Under the pieces are notes generated by a model that did not search any database, was not told where the DNA came from, and saw only the letters and a program-made list of their open reading frames with translations. Position numbers and translations under genes: made by a program. From assembly GCA_039707655.1 (NCBI GenBank), contig CM077666.1, positions 302,276,166-302,340,165 on the forward strand: a stretch of DNA of 64,000 nucleotides, read 5' to 3'. Of this stretch, positions 44,030 to 56,005 are shown in pieces (position 1 is the first letter of the stretch; each line of letters opens with the position of its first letter). Source of the stretch: Elymus sibiricus. Taxonomy: Eukaryota > Streptophyta > Magnoliopsida > Poales > Poaceae.

Positions 44030-45657
44030 AGACCTCGCTTGTCCTCAAGCGAAAGACGAAATCGATAATCATGACCACATGTTTAGAGAGAGAGGTGTCG
44101 ATAAAACAAAATACGGATATGAAAGCATCATGATCAATACCATAGCAGCAATATATCATCATAAAACTTCCCATGAACAAGTAATAATTCATCACAATAT
44201 CAAAGTATAAAGCATAAACTTTCTTAAAAACCAACAAACTATGTTCTTAGTCAATGAAACAATTACAGTTCATCATATTTTTAGGAAAGGTCTATGTAAG
44301 ATCTTTCGTTTAGCAAGTTCACATACTCAACTATCATTTAGTCTTCTTTGATTGCTAACACTCAAGGCATATTTACGGAGCAAGAGCTTCAATTAGACAC
44401 ATAGGAAGATGGGGGTTTATAGTTTCACCTCCCAACCAATTTACCTCAAGGGTAATGTCAACAGTAATAACTCATGATTACTTACATCCAACTGGATATA
44501 TGTGCCTAGATCTTTCCCCACCACATGATGCTTGCCAAGAGAAAATAAAATAAAAATAGAGTAGAGAGGAACACTATTGACTATTGCATAAAAGTAAACA
44601 CAGAAAAGTAAAAGGTAGGCCCTTCGTAGAGGGAAGCAGAGGTTGTCATGCGCTTTTTATTTTTGGATGTGCAAACTCTTAATGTAAAGGAACGTCACTT
44701 TATATTGCCCCTTGTGATAGCAACCTTTATTATGCAGTCTGTCGCTTTTATTTCTTCACCATCACAAGTTCGTACAAAGCTTATTTTCCCTTACAATAAA
44801 AGTTCTTACATATTTAGGGGCAATTTTTATTTCTTTATGCACCGATGACAACTTACTTGAAAGATCTTATTCAATCCATAGGTAGATATAGTGGACTCTC
44901 ATGACATGAAACTGGGTTCAAGGGTTTTGGATGCACAAGTAGTATCTCTACTTAGTGCGGATTTTTGGCTAGCAAAAGATAGTGAGCAAGCACCACATGT
45001 TAGAGGATCCATGACAATATAATTTCTATGTGAATATAAGCAAACATAACTCATTACGTTGTCTTCCTTGTCCAACGTCAACTCTTTGACATAGAATATT
45101 TAATGGGGGCTCACAATCATAAAAGATATCCAAGATAGTATATTTATATGTGAATCCTCTCTTCCTTTATTAATCTTTCATGAATTGCATCAATGACCAA
45201 TGCTATGTTTGTTAATTTCCAATAAAAATTATCAACTATACTTTTCTTATGTAAAGTCATTACTTTCCCAAGGGATTAGCATATGATCTTTTCATTCTTT
45301 TATTGCTAAGATTGAAACATAAAAGTAAAGAAGCAAAACTCAAACTACTCTTTATTATATAACTCTCACACCCGATTACATAGATAGATAGATCGCGAAA
45401 CAAGCACTCGAAACTAGATCATACTAAACTTTTTATTCCTCTATATCACGAAATAACTAAGGATCGAACTAAGATGGATAATGATGATAAAGGGTGATGG
45501 TGATACGATATCGGGGCACCTCCCCAAAGCTTGGAACAAGCCAAGGGTGGTGCCCATACCAGTGTACTCAAGTGTCTTTCTTCGGTGATGGTGGTGATGA
45601 AGTAATGGGCTTGTCCTCCATCTTCCACAGCATAGGCTCTCCATCATAAAAGGATGA
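44030..45657 (-). other. Untranslated 3' region of D
   Basis: AT-rich, no supported ORF, related to the 3' region of A. Near 45515-45540 a copy of the polypurine-like word is present (aagctttggggaggtgcc on the minus strand). Confidence 0.7.
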
Positions 45658-46079
45658 TCATGTTTCCGGAGTCCTGAAATTTGCAGCTAAACTCATACCT
45701 TTAAACTTGGCTTCATACTCGAAATTTTGGTTTCGTAAGTCATAAATTTGGGCCTGAAGATGATCAATCCGGTCATTGAGCTTGAAGATGATGTCCCCAA
45801 CATCCTTTCTACCCACTTTGTGTTCATAGATGAATTCCGTGATCATGGAGTGGTTGGTGTTGAGTCCACGCTCCACCATCCCTTGGCACTTGAAGATTTC
45901 CTGCTCCACTGCTTCAAGCATGGCCTTCTCGCTTCGGTCTTCTTAGGCCCTTGAACGTCCTGGATGTGGAGCACCCCCTCATGCCTCTCAATGGTTTGAG
46001 GGTGTTTCATCACCTCCGGTAGGTAAGGGTTGATGACCTTCTCGTAGAACTTGTCCTTGGTCGGACTTGGAGGCACCAT
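45658..46079 (-). pseudogene. Element D second ORF (function unknown)
   Basis: It starts at the complement of 46077-46079 (MVPPSPTKDKFYEKVINPYL). A frameshift near 45945 moves the rest to another frame, where it continues MLEAVEQEIFKCQGMVERGL and ends at 45658. The second half (DVGDIIFKLNDRIDHLQAQI) looks like a coiled coil. About 140 residues in all. It occupies the same place as ORF2 of A but shows no similarity to it. I recognise no family; no membrane segment is seen. Confidence 0.5.
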
Positions 46080-46160
46080 GGCGATCTAGATCTGTCAGAA
46101 AAATAGCCCGAAATAAGAATAGAGGAGAAACTTGCAATACGGTGGTCAAAACATCTAGGA

Positions 46161-46310
46161 ATATATATAAAGAATTTTTATCTTGCAAAACAAGTATACG
46201 GGAGGAAAACGGAGTCGAGAAGGCACACGAGGGGCCCACAAGGCAACCCGGCGCGCCCAGGGGGTAGGGTGTGCCCTGTTGCCTTGTGACCTCCTCGTGG
46301 GTCCCCTCGG
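46161..46310 (-). promoter_or_regulatory. Internal promoter-like module before ORF2 of D
   Basis: In sense direction a GC-rich inverted repeat (complement of about 46228-46308) is followed by TTATATATAT (complement of 46161-46170) and then, about 80 bases on, the ORF2 start. The sequence between the TATA word and the ATG resembles that of A (ttgaccaccgtat...), so the module is conserved although the ORFs differ. Confidence 0.4.
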
Positions 46311-46418
46311 CTGTTTCTTATTTATGTATTTTTTTTCTAATATTCCAAAACGGACAGAAATAATTTTTATGGAATTTTTGAGGTCATTTTACTTACTGTA
46401 TCACATATCTACTCCTTT

Positions 46419-49400
46419 TCAGGGTTCTGGAGCGTTCCGGAAGGTCTCTTTTATGTGTTCCTCCAGTGTCATAGTTTGAATAATATTAGTTTTAACATTA
46501 ATGGGCGTACCTGAGATATAGTGTTTAATTCTTTGCCCATTAACCACTCTCGGATTAGTGCCTTCGGAGTTGTTGATCTTGATAGCTCCGGAGCGATAAA
46601 CTTCTTCGATGATATATGGCCTTTTCCATTTAGAGAGAAGTTTGCCTGCAAAAAATCTGAGACGAGAATTGTACAATAGAACATGCTCACCAACTTTGAA
46701 TTCCCATTTTCGAATTCTTTTATCATGCCATCTTTTAACTTTTTCTTTAAACAACTTGGCATTTTCATAGGCTTGAGTTCTCCATTCATCTAGGGAGCTA
46801 GTATCAAATAACCTCTTCTCACCGGCAAGTTTAAAATCATAGTTAAGTTCCTTAATTGCCCAATAAGCTTTATGTTCTAATTCGAGAGGTAAATGACATG
46901 CTTTTCCATAAACCATTTTATACGGAGACATACCCATAGAATTTTTATAAGCAGTTCTATAAGCCCGCAATGCATCATCAAGTTTCTTAGACCAATTTTT
47001 CCTGGATCTATTAACGGTCTTTTGCAAAATTAACATTATTTCTCTATTACTCAATTCAACTTGACCACTAGGCCGAGGATGATAAGGTGATGCAATTCTA
47101 TGATTAACATCATACTTACCAAGAGGTATACGGAAAGCACCATGAATAAAATGTGAACCACCATCAGTCATCAAGTATCTAGGGACTCCAAACCTCGGGA
47201 ATATAACTTCTTTAAGCATTTTAATAGAGGTTTTGTGATCACCACTACTAGTTGGAATAGCTTCTACCCACTTAATAACATAATCAACAGCAACTAGAAT
47301 ATGTGTATACCCATTCGATTTAGGAAAAGGTCCCATATAATCAAAGCCCCAAACATCAAATGGTTCAATAACAAGTGAATAATTCATAGGCATTTCCTAG
47401 CATCTACCAACATTACCAATTCTTTGACATTCATCACAAGAAAGGACAAACTAATGTGCATCTTTGAAAAGAGTAGGCCAATAAAAAATAGACTGTAATA
47501 CCTTATGTGCAGTTCTGTCTCGCGCATGGTGTCCTCCGTATTCCTCGGAGTGACACTTCCGTAGGATTTGTTCCTGTTCATGCTCAGGTACACAACGTCT
47601 AATAACACCATCTACTCCTTTATACAAATGTGGGTCATCCCAAAAGTAATGTCTTAAATCAAAGAAGAATTTTTTCTTTTGTTAGTATGTATAGCTAGGT
47701 GGGATATATTTAGCAACAATGTAATTAGCATAGTCTGCATACCAAGGACTATTACGAGAAGTAGAAGCATTTATAACAGCTAACTGCTCATCAGGAAAAC
47801 TATCATTAATAGGAAGTGGGTCATCAAGAACATTTTCCATCCTAAACAAGCTATCTGCTACAGGGTTCTCAGCTCCCTTTCTATGAATAATATGCAAATA
47901 AAATTCTTGTAGTAGAAGAACCCACCTAATCAGTCTAGGTTTAGCATCTTTCTTTTCCATAAGGTATTTAATAACAGCATGATCGGTGTGAACAGTTACT
48001 TTAGAATCAACAATATAAGATCTAAATTTATCACATGCAAACACAACTGCTAAAAATTCTTTTTCAGTAGTAGCATAATTTCTTTGAGCACTATCTAAGG
48101 TCTTACTAGCATAATGGATAGCATTCAATTTCTTATCAACTCTTTGACCTAGAACAGCACCAACAGCATAATCGCTAGCATCACACATTATTTCAAAAGG
48201 CAAGTTCCAATCAGGTGGTTGAACGATGGGTGCAGAAATTAAGGCTTTCTTAAGTATTTCAAAGGCTTCTACGCAATCATCATCAAAAACAAATGGAACA
48301 TATTTTTGCAAGAGATTAGTAAGAGGCCTAGAAATTTTAGAGAAGTCTTTTATGAACCTTCTATAGAAACCAGCATGACCAAGGAAACTTCTTATACCTT
48401 TGATATCCTTAGGACATGGCATTTTCTCAATTGCATCAACTTTGGCTTTGTCTACCTCAATACCTCTTTCAGAAATTTTATGCCCAAGGACTATACCTTC
48501 ATTCACCATAAAGTGACACTTCTCCCAATTCTAGACAAGATTAGTTTCTTCACATCTCTGCAAAACTTGATCAAGGTTGCTTAAGCAATCATCAAAAGAA
48601 GTTCCGTAAACGGAGAAATCATCCATGAATACCTCAACAATCTTTTCACAAAAGTCAGAGAATATAGCAGTCATACATCTTTGAAAGGTAGCAGGTGCAC
48701 TGCATAAACCAAAAGGCATACGTCTCTAAGCAAAAGTTCCAAAAGGACAAGTAAAAGTGGTTTTCTCTTTATCTTCTTTTGATACAGGTATTTGAGAAAA
48801 ACCAGGATATCCATCTAGGAAGCAAAAGTGTGTATTCTTAGATAATCTTTCTAACATTTGATCAATAAAAGGCAAAGGATAATGATCTTTCCTAGTAGCT
48901 TTATTTAATTTCCTGAAATCAATTACCATCCTATAACCAGTTATAATTCTTTGTGGGATAAGTTCATTTTTATCATTAGGGACCACAGTAATGCCTCCTT
49001 TCTTAGGAACACAATGAATAGGACTTACCCATCTACTATCAGCTATAAGATATATTATACCTACCTCCAGAAGCTTTAGTATTTCAGTTCTTACCACATC
49101 CTTCATTTTAGGATTTAGACGTCGTTGATGATCAACAACTGGTTTAAAATCTGGCTCCATATTAATCTTGTGCTGACATAGAGTGGGACTAATGCCCTTA
49201 AGATCATCAAGAGTATATCCAATAGCAGCACGGTGCTTCCTCAGAGTTTTAAGTAACCTCTTTTCTTCATGCTCTGAAAGATTAGCACTGATAATAACAG
49301 GATATATCTTCTTTTCATCAAGATAAGCATATTTCAATGTATCCGGTAATTTCTTTAATTCAAACACAGGGTCACTCTTAGGTGGGAGATCGGTCTCCAA

Positions 49401-49475
49401 GAGTTTCAACAGGCAAATTATGTTTAAGGATAGGTGCTTGTCTAAAGAATATGTCATCAATTTCATTTCTTTCAT
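46419..49475 (-). pseudogene. pol: Element D pol: RT, RNase H, integrase
   Basis: A single frame from 49475 to 46419 is broken by TAG at 48726-48728, TAG at 48531-48533, TAA at 47682-47684 and TAG at 47397-47399; each replaces a sense codon present in A. RT has RWVSPIHCVPKKGG, FLDGYPGFSQIPV (Ser changed to Pro against A) and FMDD near 48620-48632. RNase H has [20 protein letters not shown], intact where A has its deletion, and [10 protein letters not shown]. Integrase has FDYMGPF, TDGGSHF and GQVELSNRE, so the three acidic residues remain. The C-terminus ends RNAPEP at 46419. The start of this frame joins the protease by a frameshift near 49380. Confidence 0.9.
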
Positions 49476-51147
49476 TTATAAGCATATCATTTTCATGGTC
49501 TAGCAAATATTGTTCTAAAGGATCAGTAGGAGGCACAGCAATAGGAGCAAGGCCAATAATTTCAACTTTATTAGGTAATTCTTTATCATGAGGTTGTCTA
49601 CGAAACTTAGAGAAATTAAACTCATGAGATACATCAACAAAATTAACACCGACCGTTTCTTTATTACAATCAATCTTAACATTAACCGTATTCAAGAAAG
49701 GTCTACCAAATATAATGTGACAAAAATCATCTTGTGGTGATCCAAGAACTAGAAAATCAGTAGGGTATTTGATCTTACCACACAAGACTTCAACATCTCT
49801 AACAATCCCAAGTGGTGTAATAGTATCTCTGTTTGCAAGCTTAATAGTAACATCAATATCTTCGATCTCAACAGGTGCAATATCATTCATGACTTCTTGA
49901 TAAAGAGAAAATGGAATAGCACTTACACTAGCACCAATATCACATAAACCATGATAATAATGTTCTCCAATTTTAACACAAACAACAGGCATGCCAATTA
50001 CAGGTTTATTTGTATCTTCAATTTCTGGCTTAGCAATTCTAGTTGCTTCCTCACAAAAATATATAACATGTCCATCAATAGTATCAACCAAAAGATCTTT
50101 AATCATTGCAACATTAGGTTCCACTCTAATTTATTCAGAGGGTTTAATTGGTTTAATATTACACTTATTAACCACAGTTGAAGCTTTAGCATGTTCCTTA
50201 ATCCTAACAGGGAAAGGAGGTTTCTCGATATAAGCAATAGCCACAACTTGATCAACATTATAAATGATTGTTTCATCATTAGCTATAATAGGTTCTTCCT
50301 TTACTTCAATAGGTGGATGAAACTTAAACCATTTCTCCTTAGGGAGATCAACATGAGCAGCAAAAGATTCACAAAAAGTAGCTACTATCTCAGAGTCAAG
50401 CCCATATTTAGTACTAAACTTATGAAAATCATCAGTTTCCATAAAAGATTTAACACAATCAAACTCAAGTTTTATACCTGACTCTTTACCTTTGTTGATT
50501 TCCCAATCTTCAGAGTTGCGTTTAATTCTTTCCAGAAGATCCCATTTGAATTCAATAGTTCTCTTCATAAAGGAACCAATAGAAGAAGTATCGAGCATGG
50601 ATTGATCATTATGAGAAAGCCGGGCATAAAATTTTTGTATAATTATTTCTCTTGAGAGCTCATGATTGGGGCATGTGTGCATCATATACTTAAGCATCCC
50701 CCAAGCTTGAGCGATACTTTCTCCTTCACGAGGCCAAAAATTATATATATAATTCCGCTCACGATGAACCAAATGCATAGGATAAAATTTCTGGTGAAAT
50801 TCCAGTTTCAACTGGTTCCAATCCCATGTTCCAGTATCATCCAATAGCCTATACCATGTCAATGCCTTTACCTCCAAAGATAAAGGGAATACCTTCTTCT
50901 TAACTCCATCCTCGGATAAACCTGCAAGCTTAAACAATCCACAAATTTCATCCACATAGATCAGGTGCATATCAGGATGTATTGTTCCATCTCCTGCATA
51001 AGGATTAGCTAGCAGTTTCTCTAACATACCCAAAGGAATCTCATAATAAATATTTTCAATAGGTTCAATAGGTTGAGGGGAAACTCTTATTGCTTCCGGT
51101 CGAGGTGAAGATACCCCGAACAAACCCCTCAAAGGATTATTTTCCAT
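49378..51147 (-). pseudogene. gag: Element D gag and protease
   Basis: It starts at the ATG at 51147 (MENNPLRGLFGVSSPRPEA), just inside the primer site, and is open to the TAA at 50131-50133, which replaces a Gln codon of A. Gag is about 338 residues: WYRLLDDTGTWDWNQLKLEF, FYPMHLVHRERNYIYNFWP, CPNHELSREIIIQKFYARL, ending with a basic/Pro segment. The same frame then encodes the protease (50124-49378) with LCDIGASVSAIP, its catalytic Asp intact, and IIFGRPFLNTV. A frameshift near 49380 separates it from RT. The gag is far less damaged than in A. Confidence 0.88.
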
Positions 51148-51224
51148 AGTGACAAGTGACAGTAAATTTCAGCACGTAATAAAAATGTTTCCTTACCAAA
51201 TTCCACTTACCAAAGGCACTTCAC

Positions 51225-51242
51225 TCCCCGGCAACGGCGCCA
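51225..51242 (-). other. Primer-binding site of D (tRNA-Asp type)
   Basis: The complement reads tggcgccgttgccgggga, identical to the sites of A and G2, 11 bases from the LTR. Confidence 0.87.
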
Positions 51243-51253
51243 GAAAAGAGTCT

Positions 51254-52751
51254 TGATGACCGACAAGTATAGGGGATCAATCGTAGTCCTTCGGATAAGT
51301 AAGAGCGTCAAACCCAACGAGGAGCAGAAGGAAATGATAAGCGGTTTTCAGCAAGGTATTCTCTGCAAGTACTGAAAATAGCGGTAACAGATAGTTTGAT
51401 AACAGGGTAATTCGTAACAAGTAACAATTATAACAAGAGTACAGCAAGGTGGCCCAATCCTTTTTATAGCAAAGGACAAGCCGGAACAGTCTCTTATATA
51501 AAGCAAAGTATTCTCGAGGACACATGGGAATTATCATCTAGTCACTTTCATCATGTTTATTTGATTCGCGTTCGCTACTTTGATAATTTGATATGTGGGT
51601 GGACCGGTGCTAGGGTGCTATCCTTACTTGAACAAGCATCCCACTTATGATTACCCCCTCTCGCAAGCATCTGCAACTACGAAAGAAGAATTAAGATAAA
51701 TCTAACCATAGCATGAAACATATGGATCCAAATCAGCCCCTTACGGAATAACGCATAAACTAGGGTTTAAGCTTCTGTCACTCTAGCAACCCATCATCTA
51801 CTTATTACTCCATAATGCCTTCCCTTAGGCCCAAGTATGGTGAAGTGTCATGTAGTCAATGTTCACATGACACCACTAAAGGAAGCAATGACATACATAT
51901 CATCAAAATATCGAACGAATACCAAATTCACATGATTACTTATGACAAGACTTCTCCCATGTCCCCAAGAACAAAAGTAACTACTCACAAATCATGTTCC
52001 TGTTCAAGATCAGAGGAGTATTGAATATCATTAAGGATCTAAACATATAATCTTCCACCGAATAAACTAACTAGCATCAACTACAAGATGTAATCAACAC
52101 TACTAGCAACCCACAGGTACCAATCTGAGGTTTTGAGACAAAGATTGAATACAAGAGATGAACTAGGGTTTGAGATGAGATGGTGCTGGTGAAGATGTTG
52201 ATGAAGATTGGTCCTCCCACAATGAGAGGATGGTTGGTGATGTTGATGGCTTCGATTTCCCCCTCCTGGAGGGAAGTATCTCCGGCGGAATCGCTCCGCC
52301 GGAGGGCAAAAGTGCTCCTGCCCAAGTTCCGCCTTGAGACGGCGGTGCTTCGTCCCGAAAGTCCTCCTTGTATTTTTTTTCTAGGGTAAATGGCTTCATA
52401 TAGCAGAAGGAGGGGGCTAGAGGCCAACTATGGGCCCCATAAGGCATCAGGGCGCGCCCTGTTGCCTTGTGAGCAGCAGGTGGCCCCCCTCTGGTATCTC
52501 TTTGTTCCAGTATTTTTCATATATTCAATAAAAAATCCTCATGAAGTTTCGGGTCATTTGGAGCTCCGTAGAATAGGTATCTCTACTGTAGCATTTTAGG
52601 TCCAGAATTTCAGCTGCCGGTAATCTCCCTCTCCATGTAAATATTGCAAATTAAGAGAGAAAAAAGCATTAGGATTGCATCATAAAGTGAAGTAATGACC
52701 AAAAACATTATAAATATCAGTAGGAAAACATGATGCAAAATGGGTGTATCA
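51254..52751 (-). repeat. Element D 5' LTR
   Basis: 1498 bp, sense start TGATACACCC at 52751, sense end GGTCATCA at 51254. The GC-rich inverted repeat (about 52430-52480) is shorter here than in A. Confidence 0.92.
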
Positions 52752-53447
52752 GTCCTCACTAGCGTATTCGTCTGGAACCAACATGTCAGCGTTCTCCTCC
52801 TTCTCTTCATCATCAGTGTCATCAAATCTAGCAGGGCTGCTTGGCTCCTCTGGGTATTCATCCTGCATTGCTTGTTTGCTAAATTCATCAACCAATTCAG
52901 GGTACATCCTCTCATCCTCATCATCGTTTCGAGGCGCTGGCTCGTCAGGCTGTGCATCATCTTCTACATCCACTGCAGCAGTCGCCTGGCTTTCACTACA
53001 AGTAGGTTTAGCCGGTCCGGACCTACGAGGAGTGCGGGGCTGATCACTATTAGCAGAGTTAGCAGCTGTGGCACCCTTTCCCTTTTCCCATTCTTTTGGG
53101 GGCTGGAGCATGTCGATTTGAATTGTACCGAAACGGCTGCCAGCATTCAAACCAAAAAGATTTTCTACATGCTCACAAGTTAGTGGCACAAATTTTTGCT
53201 CACTACTATCGAAATATTTTAGTTCAACAGCATCGGCTGGGCTCTAGGGATAATCAGAACAGAGGGATTTGCATAAATCTTCAAACGAAATAATTGTTTC
53301 TACCACCTTTGGATAGCAAAATCCAGACAAATGATGTGCTTTTGTACCTCGCAAGATGCTAGTTTCCATTCTAACTACGAGCCGAAAGGCAAGCACTCGA
53401 TCAATCCAACAGTTAGGCATCCAATAATTCAGTTGGGCATGCAACAA
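52752..53447 (-). pseudogene. MULE transposase N-terminal region (broken, cut by D)
   Basis: One frame from 53447 to 52752 with a single TAG at 53244-53246. The first part (ETIISFEDLCKSLCSDYP, then AVELKYFDSSEQKFVPLTCE and LNAGSRFGTIQID) looks like the ubiquitin/PB1-like N-terminal module of plant MURA-type transposases. The second is acidic and polar (VEDDAQPDEPAPRNDDEDER ... DDTDDEEKEENADMLVPDEY). D interrupts it right after YASED. The catalytic DDE core is not in the window. A host gene cannot be excluded. Confidence 0.5.
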
Positions 53448-53806
53448 TTCACGCGCCCATTGGTCAAATGCTAGGCATATTATCGAGTTAGATCAGACAT
53501 TGCAAGGGGTTCGAGGCTTACCCAGCTGGAATCCATGAGCTCTCTGCTGCTCCTGGTTTGACCCAATCCTCCACACGGTCGATGGGACGGGTGCCGGTGT
53601 TTGACATTGCCCAAGCCTCTGCAGCTCAAGCTGTTGTCGTAGGTCCACCCTCCATATCCCCTCGAGCCACTACAAGCCTGGAGCACAGAGCGTGGCGGAT
53701 CAGTGCATCGTGGGTGAGGGTACGTACGGTGCAGCCTTTCTTTGGTCGCCCCGCCGGCTATCGGCGGCGGGTGCTCCGGCGGCGGCGGCGGTTGTGTGGG
53801 GAACGA

Positions 53807-55368
53807 TGATATGTCTCCAACGTATCTATAATTTTTTTATTGTTCCATGCTATTATAGTATCAATCTTGGATGTTTTATATGCAATTATATGCAATTATA
53901 TATCATTTTTTGGGACTAACCTATTAACCTAGTGCCCAATGCCAGTTGCTGTTTTCTGCCTGTTTTTGGTTTTTCAGGAAATCAGTACCAAACGAAGTCC
54001 AAATGCCATGAAACTTTTTAACGATTTTTATCTGGACAAAAGAGACCTTGGAAGCTTCGGGAGGAAGCCAGAAGCCTCATGAGGAGGCCACAAGGCAATA
54101 GGGCTCGGCCCCAGGGGGGCACGCCCTGATGCCTTGTGGGCCCCTCGTGGCTCCTTTTGGCCTAATTCCACTTCTATAAATTCTCAAATATTGGGAAACC
54201 AATAGAAAGCCAGACGAGAAAACCCTACCACCGCCGCAAGCTTCTGTTCTTTCACGATCCCATCTGGAGGCCTTTTCTGGCACTCTGCCGGAGGGGGAAT
54301 CGATCACGGAGGGCTTCTACATCAACCTTGCTGCCTCTCCGATGATGTGTGAGTAGTTTACCACCGACCTACGGGTCCATAGCTAGTAGTTAGATGGCTT
54401 CTTCTCTCTCTTTGATCTTCAATACCATGTTCTCCTCGATGTTCTTGGAGTTCTATCCGATTTGTGGTGTGTTTGTTGGGATCCGATGAATTATGGGTTT
54501 ATGATCAGATTATTCATGAGAAATATTTGAGTCTTCTCTGAACTCTTTTATGCATGATTGTTATAGCTTTGTATTTCTCTCCGATCTATCCGTTTGGTTT
54601 GGCCAACTAGATTGATTTATCTTGCAATGGGAGAGGTGTTTTGTGATGGGTTCGATCTTGCGGTGTTCTATATCCCAGTGACAGAAAGGGACAAGACATG
54701 TATTTGTATTGTTGCCATTAAGGATAAAACGATGGGGTTTATTCATATTGCTTGAGTTTACTTTGTCTACATCATGTCATCTTGCTTAAGGCGTTACTCT
54801 GTTTTATACTTAATACTCTAGATGCATGCTGGATAGCGGTCGATGAGTGGAGTAATAGTAGTAGATGCAGGCAGGAGTCGGTCTACTTGTCTCGGGCGTG
54901 ATGCCTATATACATGATCATTGCCTTGAATATCGTCATAACTATGCGCTTTTCTATCAATTGCCCAACAGTAATTTGTCTACCCACCGTATGTTCTGCGC
55001 TCGAGAGAGAAGCCTCTAGTGAAATCTATGGGCCCCGGGTCATTTATCATTATTTTATAAACAAAAATCCTAAAAATACTTTACTGCAATTTATTTACTT
55101 TTATTTTATTTTGCAATTTACTTTATCAATTTATCTATCACTATGAGATTTAATCCTTGCAATTAACCGTCGAGGGGATTGAGAACCCCCTTGTTCGCGT
55201 TGGGTGCAAGTATTGGCTTTTGTGTGTGCAGGTGCTGCTAAAGAGGTTTTGCTTGGTTCTCCTACTGGATTGATAACCTTGGTTCTTAACTGAGGGAAAT
55301 ACTTATCTCTCCTATACTGCATCATCCTCTCCTCTTCGAGGAAATCCCAACGCAGCTCACAAGTAGCA
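53807..55368 (+). repeat. Solo LTR G1, same family as G2
   Basis: 1562 bp, TGATATGTCTCC to CAAGTAGCA, flanked by aacga (53802-53806) and aacgg (55369-55373), a 5-bp TSD with one mismatch. It has no internal region, so it is the product of LTR-LTR recombination. It holds the GC-rich repeat (about 54080-54153) and TATAAAT at 54175-54181. Confidence 0.85.
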
Positions 55369-55569
55369 AACGGCTTGGGTACGGGCTGTTCGAAATGGGG
55401 TAAGAGAGAGAGAAGATAGTCGTCCACCTGCCTAGGCCCCACCTGTAGTAATTTGCCTCCACCCCACGTGTCAGGATATTGGGCGGCCCCACTAGTCAGG
55501 AGGAGACCCAAAAAAAACTAGTCGGGAGGTAACGGTCAAAGGCTTTTACTGGATGGTAGTGTAACGTTC

Positions 55570-55680
55570 AGGATTTTGTGAGAAGGTGGTGGAGGGGGGA
55601 GTGCAAAAGTGAGCAAAGTTAGTTGGCTTGGGCAAAACTGAGCACAACTAAGAACTAGGAGCATGAAAATAGAAATCCCT
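55570..55680 (-). repeat. MULE terminal inverted repeat, right end
   Basis: The terminal stretch up to 55680 is the proposed inverted repeat. Its partner is outside the window, so pairing cannot be shown here and the inner border is approximate. Confidence 0.4.
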
Positions 55681-55948
55681 TCAAATTAATGATTGTCATG
55701 TCATGATTGATCTTGTGATAGTAAATATGCCTGAAGATCCAATAGTTCCTATAATTCTTGGTAGACCTTTTCTAAGGACTATCAAAGCTGTGATAAATGT
55801 GCTTGAGGGGAATGTGAGATTTGACTTACCAGCTAAAGATCCTTTTGTGAGACATTTCCCCAAGAAAAGGAAAATGAAGACCTACACAGGAGAAGGCATC
55901 ATCATGAATGCCCGAAGCTACGGTCTTGGTGTGTTTGCATCGCCTTGA
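55681..55948 (+). CDS. End of the H gag-protease ORF (partial)
   Basis: The frame with ATG at 55703 is open up to TGA at 55946-55948. It encodes DLVIVNMPEDPIVPIILGRP, then FLRTIKAVINVLEGNVRFDL and a basic stretch FPKKRKMK. ILGRPFL with the preceding hydrophobic strand is the C-terminal part of retroelement aspartic proteases, as in A (IIFGRPFL). The catalytic Asp would be upstream, cut off by the MULE. The protein ends about 55 residues after the protease, unlike A and D, where RT follows. Confidence 0.65.
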
Positions 55949-55957
55949 TCACCACTA

Positions 55958-56005
55958 CGGTCGAGCTAACCGACCGAAAACAAGCGCTTCATGGGAGGCA
56001 ACCCA
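55958..56005 (+). other. Paired hairpins after the H ORF
   Basis: CGGTCG (55958-55963) pairs with CGACCG (55971-55976) around agctaac. Then tgggaggcaaccca (55992-56005) forms a TGGG/CCCA stem. G2 has the same arrangement after its ORF. Confidence 0.55.

Larger units (their letters stand above)
43462..52751 (-). mobile_element. Element D: Athila-like Gypsy retrotransposon, minus strand
   Basis: In sense direction: 5' LTR 52751-51254 (1498 bp), tRNA-Asp primer site (complement of 51225-51242), gag, AP, RT, RH, INT, second ORF, polypurine tract (complement of 44016-44029), then a 3' LTR from 44015 leftward. That LTR is interrupted by E at 43461/25187 and by the CACTA element at 25034; the remaining LTR end lies outside the window. 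gag-pol is close to that of A, so both are members of one family or of close families. It inserted into the MULE transposase region, right flank gtcct (52752-52756). Several nonsense codons make it defective. Confidence 0.92.
52752..55680 (-). mobile_element. Probable MULE (Mutator-like) DNA transposon, 5' part, minus strand
   Basis: The right end at 55680 reads, in sense, GGGATTTCTATTTTCATGCT and continues with a sequence I recognise as a wheat Mutator-type terminal inverted repeat. The 9 bases after it, tcaaattaa (55681-55689), would be the TSD. Transposase N-terminal sequence lies at 52752-53447 in the orientation expected from this end. The solo LTR G1 interrupts the 5' part and D the coding part; the rest of the element is outside the window to the left. 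It inserted into H. The call rests on recognition and geometry only. Confidence 0.5.

Noticed and set aside
52752..53447. A host gene for an acidic protein
   Set aside because: The N-terminal module, direction toward a MULE-like end and flanking geometry fit a transposase better, though the call is kept at moderate confidence.
55131..55511. A 126-codon minus-strand ORF
   Set aside because: It crosses the solo LTR end at 55368 into MULE sequence, so it cannot be one old gene.
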